Origin: Spirochaetota bacterium
GTDB lineage: Bacteria; Spirochaetota; UBA12135; COTS27
DNA: 64,000 nucleotides
Assembly (NCBI GenBank): GCA_013426755.1
Contig: AP019861.1
Location: 2,511,271 to 2,575,270 of the forward strand
Reading direction: 5' to 3'
Shown: in pieces, positions 54,994-63,033 of the stretch
Layout of the letters: each line of letters starts with the position of its first letter
Position numbering within the stretch: the first letter of the stretch is position 1
Translations under genes and position numbers: made by a program
Notes under the pieces: generated by a model
Seen by the model: the letters and a program-made list of their open reading frames with translations, nothing else
What the model was told of the DNA's origin: nothing
Database searches by the model: none

Positions 54994-55130
54994 ATCACGG
55001 TACGGGGGAGCTTATTTTTTAAAGATGCAATCTCAGGCTACGTTGATTGAAGACCCAATATCACAGTACAAGGAGTTGATTTTTTAAAAATGCAATCTCA
55101 GGCTACATTGATTGAAGACCCAATAACTAG
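54994..55130. repeat. 66-bp direct repeat, two copies
   Basis: ATCACGGTACGGGGGAGCTT begins at 54994 and its diverged copy ATCACAGTACAAGGAG at 55060. Both continue with GCAATCTCAGGCTAC and TTGATTGAAGACCCAATA. To the right, 55131-55230 contains short GCTAGAAATTAGAT-like repeats. Confidence 0.8.
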
Positions 55131-55273
55131 ACATTAATTAGCTAGAAATTAGATCACCAGAGACCCAGTTGCTAGAAATGACCTGGTTAGAGATTAAATA
55201 GCTGGGGATTAAATAACTGGGGATTAAATCGTTAGAATTGATAGGAGGTTTGTAGGTGCAGGTTGTTATAATA

Positions 55274-55576
55274 TTACAAAAGGTCTTCGAGTCGTTCGAG
55301 GATATTATCGCGGTTAGGAATTTCAAATATACGAAACGCCTCTACGATCTGTTGGATATGTTCTTTTTCTAGTCTGGTTTTTTCTTGGACTTGACTTAGC
55401 CGACAGATGACGTAGCCTAAGCTATCGAAGACGGTGAGGTAACAATTTGTATTAAGATTACGTTCGCGTCCAGCAAATTTTTTAATGTCGGCTTCATTGT
55501 GATAAGGCGTGTAGTCGAGGCGGTATCCATTTTCTTCTAAAATATTGATGAGTTCTGCTTTAAAGGTGGCTGCCAT
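55274..55576 (-). CDS. Small protein of unknown function, 100 aa
   Basis: ATG at 55576 with the rather weak GAGGAG about 8 nt upstream. The sequence is a soluble alpha/beta protein: MAATFKAELINILEENGYRL, a central beta part NCYLTVFDSLGYVICRLS and a C-terminal helix EHIQQIVEAFRIFEI. No known motif. GC and codon use fit the neighbouring genes. It is 600 bp downstream of the flaB stop on the same strand but separated by a hairpin and a repeat array, so it is probably transcribed on its own. Confidence 0.65.
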   Translation of the reverse strand: MAATFKAELINILEENGYRLDYTPYHNEADIKKFAGRERNLNTNCYLTVFDSLGYVICRLSQVQEKTRLEKEHIQQIVEAFRIFEIPNRDNILERLEDLL

Positions 55577-55719
55577 GGATGAAAAACTCCTCAGATTATA
55601 AAAAGCGCCTTAGATGTTTATATTGTGAATGTAGAAAGTGGGGTGGGGGATTCCTGTATAGAATGGGTTCTTGTATAGGATAGATTTTTGTATATTAATG
55701 CGGCAAGTACTAGAAAAAA

Positions 55720-55950
55720 TTGACAATCACGTTAGGTTATATAAGTTACAATCACACTAGATTATATAAATTACAATCACGCTAGACTTATACAAATTAC
55801 AATCACGCTAGACTTATACAAATTACAATCACACTAGATTATACAAATTACAATCACGCTAGACTTATACAAATTACAATCACACTAGATTATATAAATT
55901 ACAATCACGCTGCGGTTATATAAGTTACGATCACGTTAGGGTTATAAAAA
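55720..55950. repeat. 25- to 26-bp tandem repeat array, about 9 copies
   Basis: Units of AATTACAATCACGCTAGA plus CTTATACA, with variants ACACTAGATTATAT and ACGCTGCGGTTATA. Period alternates between 25 and 26 bp. Non-coding. It lies between the small gene at 55274 and the flaB terminator. Confidence 0.85.
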
Positions 55951-55955
55951 TGTGA

Positions 55956-56014
55956 AAAGCCATACCTTTTCGTTATAAACCATGATGAATCATGATACGA
56001 GAAGGCATGACTTT
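55956..56014 (-). terminator. Large hairpin downstream of flaB
   Basis: AGCCATACCTTTTCGT pairs with ACGAGAAGGCATGACT (16 bp, mismatches mostly G-T), and an inner stem CATGAT/ATCATG caps it. On the minus strand the stem is followed by TTTCACATTTTT. It sits about 190 bp after the flaB stop. The plus strand also has a T5 run, so it may act in both directions. Confidence 0.5.
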
Positions 56015-56205
56015 TTCTTAAAGTGAGCAAAGGCAGTATAAACTTAGACAATCTTTATATACAAATACTATAAGATCAGTCATTGTTTATACATATCACT
56101 ACAAACCTATTCAAAGCACTTACAAAAAGAGGCTATATTATACTTATATATTTAAGATATTTATAATATTGAGTTTAAATATCAAATATATAAGAGAATG
56201 GCGTT

Positions 56206-57066
56206 CTATTGTAAGAGTTGAAGAACAGATTGTGCACGTTGGTTAGCTTGCGAGATCATAGAGATCTGGGCTTGGTTTAGGATCTGATTTCGTACGAGAT
56301 CGGAAACTTCTTTTGCCATATCGACATCACGAATACGACTTCGTGCTGCTTGCAGGTTTTCTGATCCGATGGAGACGCTTTGGGTGACTTTATTAAGTCT
56401 ATTCTGGTAAGCGCCTAGGTCGGCGACCTGTTTATTGACACGTTTGATGGCGTCGTCGATGACGGCAATGGTGCGGTTTGCTTTAGCTGGTGCGCTCACG
56501 GAAACGACAATATTGCCTGCTTCATCTTTGAGAGCAAGGGCGTTTGCGGTGAATGTTCCGACATAAGCACGAATATTCTGATCAACATTAGCTCCGACAT
56601 GAAACCACATACTCGCTGTGGGAATGCCGCCAAATTGATCGTTGGCGAATCTTCCTGTGAGCATGTTAAGTCCATTAAATTGGGCGTATGATGCGAGTCT
56701 GTCAACCTCGTGGACCATTTGTGAGACTTCGACTTCGATTTGAAGTCTATCTTCAGTCGTGTAGACGCCGTTGGCTGCTTGAACGGCTAGTTCGCGGATA
56801 CGTCGCAGGACTGTATTGGTTGTCGAAAGGTATCCTTCGGTTGTTTGAATAAATGATATGCCATCAAAGGCGTTACGTTCGGCCTGATTGAGGCCTTCGA
56901 TTTGCGCGGTCATCTTTTCGGTAACTGCGTAGCCTGATGCATCATCTCCGGCCTGGCTAATCCTTTGACCAGACGAGAGTTTTCTAAAATTGGTGTTAAT
57001 ATCGAGCTGCTGATATTTACTCAGGCGGTTCGTATTGACACTTGCTATATTTGTTTTTACGATCAT
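56206..57066 (-). CDS. flaB: Flagellin FlaB, periplasmic flagellar filament core protein
   Basis: 286 aa, the normal size. N-terminal D0/D1 helices contain RKLSSGQRISQAGDDASGYAV and GLNQAERNAFDGISFIQTTEG. The middle holds EVSQMVHEVDRLASYAQFNG and ASMWFHVGANVDQN, a segment particular to spirochaete FlaB. The C-terminus has SRIRDVDMAKEVSDLVRNQIL and SVLQLLQ. FlaB forms the core of the endoflagella between inner and outer membranes. The ATG at 57066 has a strong ribosome-binding site GGAGAG 3 nt before AAC-ATG. A TAAAGTT box lies about 45 nt upstream and could be part of a sigma-28 promoter, but its -10 partner GCATAAGA is off-spacing. Confidence 0.96.
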   Translation of the reverse strand: MIVKTNIASVNTNRLSKYQQLDINTNFRKLSSGQRISQAGDDASGYAVTEKMTAQIEGLNQAERNAFDGISFIQTTEGYLSTTNTVLRRIRELAVQAANGVYTTEDRLQIEVEVSQMVHEVDRLASYAQFNGLNMLTGRFANDQFGGIPTASMWFHVGANVDQNIRAYVGTFTANALALKDEAGNIVVSVSAPAKANRTIAVIDDAIKRVNKQVADLGAYQNRLNKVTQSVSIGSENLQAARSRIRDVDMAKEVSDLVRNQILNQAQISMISQANQRAQSVLQLLQ

Positions 57067-57279
57067 GTTCTCTCCATAGAATCATTTAATGTCTTATGCT
57101 AGCTATCGCAACTTTACTACGATCATCATTCAAACAAGTTATTTTTAAGCAAACAACTGAAAGTAGAAAGTACATATTGATATTAGCCTTACTCTTGTAT
57201 AGTAAAGGTATCGGAATATGTGTTATAAAATCTTAACTTTAATGCGTTATTTTTAATGCGTGCTAATAATTAGCCTAGT

Positions 57280-58105
57280 CATTGAATACCACTGAATATT
57301 ACTGAATATTACTGAATATCACTGAATATTATCAAACATTATTAAATACTATTGAGAATGACTGAGTACCATTGAATATTACTGAATATTACTGAATATT
57401 ATCAAACATTATTTAAAACCATTGAGAATTACCGAATATCACTGAATATCGTCAAGTATTATTGAGTATGATTGAGTATGATTGAAAATTGCTGAATATC
57501 ATTGAGAATGACTGAATAGTATTAAGTATTATTGAAAATCGTTGAGAATTATTGAAAATTGTTAAAATGATTGAAAATCGCTAAAAATTGCTGAATATCA
57601 TCAAACATTATTAAAAACCATTGAGAATTACCGAAAATCGTCAAGTATCACCGAATATCATTGAATACTATTAAATATGATTAAAAATTGCTGAATATCA
57701 TCAAGCATTATTAAAAACTATTGAGAATGACTGAATACCATTGAATATTACTGAATATCATTGAATACTATTAGTTATGATTAAAAATTGCTGAATATCA
57801 TTGAGAATGACTGAATAGTATTAAGTATCATTGAAAATTGTTGAGAATTATTGAAAATTGTAAAAATGATTGAAAATCGTTAAAAATTGCTGAATATCAT
57901 CAAGCATTATTAAAAACCATTGAGAATGACTGAATACCATTGAATATCACCGAATATCATTGAATACTATTAGTTATGATTGAAAATTGCTGAATATCAT
58001 TGAGAATGACTGAATAGTATTAAGTATCATTGAAAATCGTTGAGAATTATTGAAAATCGTTGAGAATTATTGAAAATTGTTAAAAATTGCTGAGTATGTG
58101 GATTG
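57280..58105. repeat. Degenerate short-unit repeat region (about 820 bp)
   Basis: A field of TTGAATATCACTGAA, TTGAGAATGACTGAA and TTGAAAATTGCTGAA variants with a base period near 10-20 bp. Superimposed is a longer order: blocks near 57487, 57786 and 57980 repeat the same succession of variants (CATTGAGAATGACTGAATAG). It occupies nearly the whole gap between flaB and rlmE. No gene. Confidence 0.85.
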
Positions 58106-58114
58106 GTAGGAGTT

Positions 58115-58732
58115 TTATTTGGATGTGTTGGGGATAAAGCCCCTAGCTAAGAGGTACACTTCCCTTGACCGCGAGCGTGTTGCTTTGAGTTTGACAATGG
58201 TAAATTTTTTAAACAATTGACAATAGGTCGCCTTAATCTCATGAAGTTCTTCGCTAAAATAGGATTTGCCTAAGAAAAAGCCCCCCGTAACAAGCGTATT
58301 TTTAGCAATAAGTAAAGCTTTCTCTACCAATTCATAGGAGAGCATAGCGTCTCTATCACGAATACCACTTGTCTGCGGTGCTAGATCGCTGAGGACACCA
58401 CTGAATTTTACGCCTAAGGTGGAATGAAAGTGTTCTTGCGGCAATGTAAGAATATCTCGAACGATGAATTGCACGTTTTTAAATGCATACGACGTGATAT
58501 TTTTAACGGGTTTCTGATCTAAAGCGACAACGTTCAAATTTCCATTTGTTTTGTGGGCTAAATATTGCAGCCACCCGCCAGGATGCGCTCCCAATTCTAA
58601 CAATTTATCCCCTGCTGTTATCAATTGATAACGTTCGTCTAGTTCCTTCAATTTATAATAGCTACGGGCAACAATTCCTGACCGCATCGCAAGTCGTGCA
58701 TAGGGGTCTGTTAAAAATTCTTTACGTTTCAT
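58115..58732 (-). CDS. rlmE: 23S rRNA (uridine-2'-O-)-methyltransferase RlmE (FtsJ/RrmJ)
   Basis: 205 aa, ATG at 58732 with GGAGAATC about 25 nt upstream. A SAM-dependent enzyme that methylates U2552 of 23S rRNA in E. coli. Landmarks: RSYYKLKELDERY with the catalytic Lys, LLELGAHPGGWLQYL (SAM-binding), SGVLSDLAPQTSGIRD with catalytic Asp, GGFFLGKSYFSEE with the second Lys, and SRSREVYLLARGF with the final Glu. So the K-D-K-E tetrad is present. Motif I reads GAHPGG where GAAPGG is usual. The first 29 codons recur in the array just upstream. Confidence 0.94.
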   Translation of the reverse strand: MKRKEFLTDPYARLAMRSGIVARSYYKLKELDERYQLITAGDKLLELGAHPGGWLQYLAHKTNGNLNVVALDQKPVKNITSYAFKNVQFIVRDILTLPQEHFHSTLGVKFSGVLSDLAPQTSGIRDRDAMLSYELVEKALLIAKNTLVTGGFFLGKSYFSEELHEIKATYCQLFKKFTIVKLKATRSRSREVYLLARGFIPNTSK

Positions 58733-59262
58733 ATTTTTTTGAGACTGTTAAAGATTCTCCAATAATTCATAACTTTTTGAGACTGCCAAAGATTCTCTAA
58801 AATTACTTCAATTTATAATAACTACGAGCAACAATTCCTGACCGCATCGCAAGTCGCGCATAGGGGTCTGTTAAAAATTCTTTACGTTTCATATTTTTTT
58901 GAGACTGTTAAAGATTCTCCAATAATTCATAACTTTTTGAGACTGCCAAAGATTCTCTAAAATTACTTCAATTTATAATAACTACGGGCAACAATTCCTA
59001 ACCGCACCACAAGTCGCGCATAAGAATTTATTAAAATATAGGCCTGTTAAAAATTCTTTACGTTTCATATTTTTTTGAGACTGTTAAAGATTCTCCAATA
59101 ATTCATAACTTTTTGAGACTGCCAAAGATTCTCTAAAATTACTTCAATTTATAATAACTACGGGCAACAATTCCTAACCGCACCACAAATCGCGCATAAG
59201 AATTTATTAAAATAGGGGTCTGTTAAAAATTCTTTACGTTTCATATTTTTTTGAGACTGTTA
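58646..59262. repeat. 160- to 176-bp array made of the rlmE start region
   Basis: CTTCAATTTATAATA occurs at 58646 (in the gene), 58806, 58966 and 59142, giving intervals of 160, 160 and 176. Each unit holds the leader plus the first 29 codons of rlmE. ATG copies are at 58732 (gene), 58892, 59068 and 59244. The second and third extra copies have an insertion (AAGAATTTATTAAAAT) that breaks the frame. Each unit contains a smaller leader duplication, TTTTTGAGACTG(T/C)(T/C)AAAGATTCTC. Confidence 0.9.
58803..58892 (-). pseudogene. Truncated copy of the rlmE 5' end (29 codons)
   Basis: ATG at 58892 starts a frame identical in protein sequence to RlmE residues 1-29, beginning MKRKEFLTDPYARLAM and ending YYKLK, then TAA at 58803. 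The DNA differs from the gene at three positions, all synonymous (GCA to GCG, GCC to GCT, AGC to AGT). The upstream leader is copied as well. Confidence 0.85.
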
Positions 59263-59265
59263 AAG

Positions 59266-59342
59266 ATATTATATTCAATCGCAGAAATATTATATTCAAT
59301 TGCAGAAATATTATATTCAATTGCAGAAATATTATATTCAAA
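59266..59342. repeat. 21-bp tandem repeat, about 3.6 copies
   Basis: Units of ATATTATATTCAATTGCAGAA follow directly on the rlmE-derived array. The space to tRNA-Val (59343-59455) is AT-rich and should carry its promoter. Confidence 0.8.
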
Positions 59343-59455
59343 ATACGTTAACAACTAAGTACAGTTAGACAATAGAGAAAATCTTGTAATATACCAAGTC
59401 TCATGATATACTAAGTAGACTTTGTTCATTGTCTTTACTTAGTCCATCGCATCAT

Positions 59456-59528
59456 GGGTGTTTAGCTCAGTTGGTAGAGCGCTACCCTTACAAGGTAGAT
59501 GTCGGCGGTTCAATCCCGTCAACACCCA
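59456..59528 (+). tRNA. tRNA-Val (anticodon TAC)
   Basis: 73 nt. Acceptor GGGTGTT pairs with AACACCC, D-arm GCTCAGTTGGTAGAGC, anticodon stem CTACC/GGTAG with loop CTTACAA, T-arm GGCGG-TTCAATC-CCGTC, discriminator A. CCA is not encoded. Confidence 0.95.
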
Positions 59529-59539
59529 TTTCTTTTAAT

Positions 59540-60340
59540 ATTATCGAATATAAACACTCACCCAATAAATTATCATTTGACATTATTAAGCATACACAGG
59601 TTCCACCCAATAAATAGTCATTTAATATTATAAAGCATAGGCAGGTCCTCCCAACAAATAATCATTTAATATTATAAAGCATACGCAGGTCCTCCCAACA
59701 AATAGTCATTTAATATTATAAAGTATATACAATCCACCGAACAGATAGTCATTAACAGATAGTCATTAATAGTATAAAACATTGACAATTATTAAACGAA
59801 TAGTCATTGGCTCTATGAAGCACGGACTATCATTGAACGAACTGTTATTAATTTTATCGCACACAGAATATCACTCAATAGATTATTATTTGACATTATT
59901 AAGCATAGACAGGTCCTCCCAACAAATAATCATTTAATATTATAAAGTATATACAATCCACCGAACAGATAGTCATTAACAGATAGTCATTAATAGTATA
60001 AAACATTGACAATCATTAAACGAATAGTCATTGGCTCTATGAAGCACGGACTATCATTGAACGAACTGTTATTAATTTTATCGCACACAGAATATCACTC
60101 AATAGATTATCATTTGACATTATTAAGCATACGCAGGTCCTCCCAACAAATAATCATTTAATATTATAAAGCATACGCAAGTCCTCCCAACAAATAATCA
60201 TTTAATATTATAAAGTATACGCAAGTCCTCCCAACAAATAATCATTTAATATTATAAAGTATATACAATCCACCGAACAGATAGTCATTAATAGATGGTC
60301 ATTAATGGATAGTCATTAATAGTATAAAACATTGACAATC
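59540..60340. repeat. Composite repeat region: 45-bp units inside a 224-bp higher-order repeat
   Basis: A unit of about 45 bp (GCAGGTCCTCCCAACAAATA then ATCATTTAATATTATAAAG) recurs about ten times. A longer block beginning ATATACAATCCACCGAACAG at 59725 repeats at 59949 (224 bp later) and in part at 60261. The array runs up to the stop codon of the next gene. No coding potential. Confidence 0.88.
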
Positions 60341-60341
60341 A

Positions 60342-62915
60342 TTACGCATTAATGCCAATTCGTTTTTTTTCACAAAAAATAGCTTCACGAACAAGAGCCC
60401 GCATAATCTCTCCGTCCTTTGAAAACTCAAACTTCTCAATCATCCGCAACTCTTCTAATTCATCCAATGCTAACGTAAATTGAATCAGAAGACGCTTTTT
60501 TCTAGCTAACGCAGACATAGACTTCGCTGCATTAGACATTGATGCTGCATTAGACATTAACGACGAAGGAGATTTTGTAGCCTTATATGTTGATGCTGTA
60601 TTAGACATTGATGAAGTTGTCGTAGTAGGTTTCATTGGTGATGCCGTAGTAGGTTTCATTGATGAACCTTCTAAACCCTTAGCGGCATAACGGCGGTTTA
60701 GCGTAGCCATTGATGCTACCTTAGATATTGATGAAGTTGTCGTAGTAGGTTTCATTGATGAATTTGCCGTAGTAGGTTTCATTGATGAATCTTCTAAACC
60801 CTTAGCGGCATAACGGCAGTTTAGCGTAGACATTGATGCTGGCGTAGCTATTGATGAAGTTGTCGTAGCAGGTTTCATTGATGAATTTGCAGTAGTAGGT
60901 TTCATTGATGAATCTTCTAAACCCTTAGCGGCATAACGGCGGTTTAGCGTAGACATTGATGCTGCATTAGATATTGATAAAGTTGTCGTAGCCATTGACG
61001 ACGAAGGAGATTTTGTAGCCTTATATGGTGATGATGCCGCAGACTTTGGATCCGTAGCAGGTTTCATTGGTGAATTTGCCGTAGTAGGTTTCATTGATGA
61101 ACCTTCTAAACTCTTAACGGCATAACGGCGGTTTAGCGTAGACATTGATGCTGCATTAGATATTGATGAAGTTGTCGTAGCCATTGACGACGAAAGAGAT
61201 TTTGTAGCCTTATATGTTGATGCTGCATTAGACATTGATGAAATTGTCGTAGCAGGTTTCATTGATGAATCTTCTAAACCCTTAGCGGCATAACGGCGGT
61301 TTACCGTAGACATTGATGCTGCCTTAGATATTGATGAAGTTGTCGTAGCAGGTTTCATTGATGAATTTGCCGTAGTAGGTTTCATTGATGAATTTTTTAA
61401 ACCCTTAGCGGCATAACGGCGGTTTAGCGTAGACATTGATGCTGGCGTAGCTATTGATGAAGTTGTCGTAGTAGGTTTCATTGATGAATTTGCCGTAGCA
61501 GGTTTCATTGGTGAATTTTTTAAACCCTTAGCGGCATAACGACGGTTTAGCGTAGCCATTGATGCTGGCGTAGCTATTGATGAAGTTGTCGTAGCAGGTT
61601 TCATTGATGAACCTTCTAAACCCTTAGCGGCATAACGGCGGGTTAGCGTAGACATTGATGCTGCCTTAGATATTGATGAAATTGCCGTAGGTATTGACGA
61701 CGAAGGAGGAGTCATAGCCATTGACGACGAAGGAGATTTTGTAGCCTTATATGTTGATGCTGTATTAGACATTGATGAAGTTGTCGTAGTAGGTTTCATT
61801 GATGAATCTTCTAAACCCTTAGCGGCATAACGGCGGGTTAGCGTAGACATTGATGCTGGCGTAGCTATTGATGAAGTTGTCGTAGCAGGTTTCATTGATG
61901 AATTTGCTGTAGTAGGTTTCATTGATGAATCTTCTAAACCCTTAGCGGCATAACGGCGGTTTACCGTAGACATTGATGCTGCATTAGATATTGATAAAGT
62001 TGTCGTAGCCATTGACGACGAAGGAGATTTTGTAGCCTTATATGGTGATGATGCCGCAGACTTTGGATCCGTAGCAGGTTTCATTGATGATGCCGTAGTA
62101 GGTTTCATTGGTGAATTTGTCGTAGCAGGTTTCATTGATGAATTTGCCGTAGTAGGTTTCATTGATGAATCTTCTAAACCCTTAGCGGCATAACGGCAGT
62201 TTACCGTAGACATTGATGCTGCCTTAGATATTGATGAAATTGCCGTAGGTATTGACGACGAAGGAGGAGTCATAAACATTGACGGGGTAACTACCGTACC
62301 TCCCTTCTTAGAACATTCAGTTAATGTACTATGACTTCGCGAGCGCTCTGCTTTAATCCTAGCATAATCCCTTCTGTCCCCTAAATTCATCTTTTTTAAA
62401 AAAGTACTGTACGAAATTCCTGCCAATTCACAAATATCACGAATGGTTAAATTCTCATACATCCTGTACGCACACAATATCCGCTCGACCATCTTCGCAT
62501 CCATATCTAAACCACCCGTAAAGTCCGCCATCACATGACCTTCATTTGCCGTCTGCACCAGTCGAAGCTCAGAGGGTAATAATGCACTGGATTTCCAATG
62601 ATTGCCGCCTTGCCTGGTAAAGGCTCGGTCATGAGACCTTTTGCCTGCTACTGAACTATAAAATTGCTTAGATTGTTCGCTGTTTAATTGATCCCTTTGA
62701 TCCCTTGGATCTCTTTGATCTCTTTGATCTCTTTGATCTCTTTGATCTCTTTGATCTCTTTGATCTCTTTGATCTCTTTGATCTCTTTGATCTCTTTGAT
62801 CAATTAGATCAATAGGATCATTCTGATCAGTTGGATCAGTCTGATCCCTTAGATCAATTGAATCATGAAGGCGATTATTAATTTGCTTAGAGCTGTGATG
62901 TTTGATGGGTTTCAT
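60342..62915 (-). CDS. Long repetitive protein with HTH-like N-terminus and charged C-terminal domain
   Basis: 857 aa from ATG at 62915; a TTG at 62960 would add 15 residues that read only duplicated flank. Segments in order: an (RDQ)n tract from a 9-bp DNA repeat; a helix-turn-helix-like domain ILCAYRMYENLTIRDICELAGISYSTFLKKMNLG; then about 600 residues of Ser/Thr/Met/Lys/Pro repeats, with RRYAAKGLE-type motifs 11 times and many SSMKPTT units; and finally a C-terminal charged helical domain (RLLIQFTLALDELEELRMIEKFEFSKDGEIMRALVREAI) that looks like a ribbon-helix-helix or small DNA-binding unit. I know no protein with this architecture. A DNA-binding role is inferred from the two ends. It lies 86 bp after an ERF-type gene on the same strand. 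Confidence 0.75.
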   Translation of the reverse strand: MKPIKHHSSKQINNRLHDSIDLRDQTDPTDQNDPIDLIDQRDQRDQRDQRDQRDQRDQRDQRDQRDQRDPRDQRDQLNSEQSKQFYSSVAGKRSHDRAFTRQGGNHWKSSALLPSELRLVQTANEGHVMADFTGGLDMDAKMVERILCAYRMYENLTIRDICELAGISYSTFLKKMNLGDRRDYARIKAERSRSHSTLTECSKKGGTVVTPSMFMTPPSSSIPTAISSISKAASMSTVNCRYAAKGLEDSSMKPTTANSSMKPATTNSPMKPTTASSMKPATDPKSAASSPYKATKSPSSSMATTTLSISNAASMSTVNRRYAAKGLEDSSMKPTTANSSMKPATTTSSIATPASMSTLTRRYAAKGLEDSSMKPTTTTSSMSNTASTYKATKSPSSSMAMTPPSSSIPTAISSISKAASMSTLTRRYAAKGLEGSSMKPATTTSSIATPASMATLNRRYAAKGLKNSPMKPATANSSMKPTTTTSSIATPASMSTLNRRYAAKGLKNSSMKPTTANSSMKPATTTSSISKAASMSTVNRRYAAKGLEDSSMKPATTISSMSNAASTYKATKSLSSSMATTTSSISNAASMSTLNRRYAVKSLEGSSMKPTTANSPMKPATDPKSAASSPYKATKSPSSSMATTTLSISNAASMSTLNRRYAAKGLEDSSMKPTTANSSMKPATTTSSIATPASMSTLNCRYAAKGLEDSSMKPTTANSSMKPTTTTSSISKVASMATLNRRYAAKGLEGSSMKPTTASPMKPTTTTSSMSNTASTYKATKSPSSLMSNAASMSNAAKSMSALARKKRLLIQFTLALDELEELRMIEKFEFSKDGEIMRALVREAIFCEKKRIGINA

Positions 62916-63033
62916 GAGTTTATTCTGTACTTCACTTAGAAACTCTATTGATTGTCTCAATTAGTTTGATTAGTTTAATGGGTTTGATTGGGTTCATGGG
63001 TCTATTCTGCACATCGCTTAGAAACTCTATTGA
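62901..63033. repeat. 51-bp direct repeat spanning the gene junction
   Basis: TTTGATGGGTTTCATGAGTT at 62901-62951 recurs as TTTGATTGGGTTCATGGGTC at 62983-63033, with 7 mismatches in 51. One copy holds the start of the repetitive gene and the other the stop of the ERF gene. Each contains an ATG in the same place, so this resembles the start-region arrays at lolA, ftsK and rlmE. Confidence 0.8.

Noticed and set aside
57060..57130. Sigma-28 promoter of flaB
   Set aside because: A TAAAGTT box is present, but the GCATAAGA candidate is about 2 nt too close and matches the consensus poorly. Mentioned only in the flaB entry.
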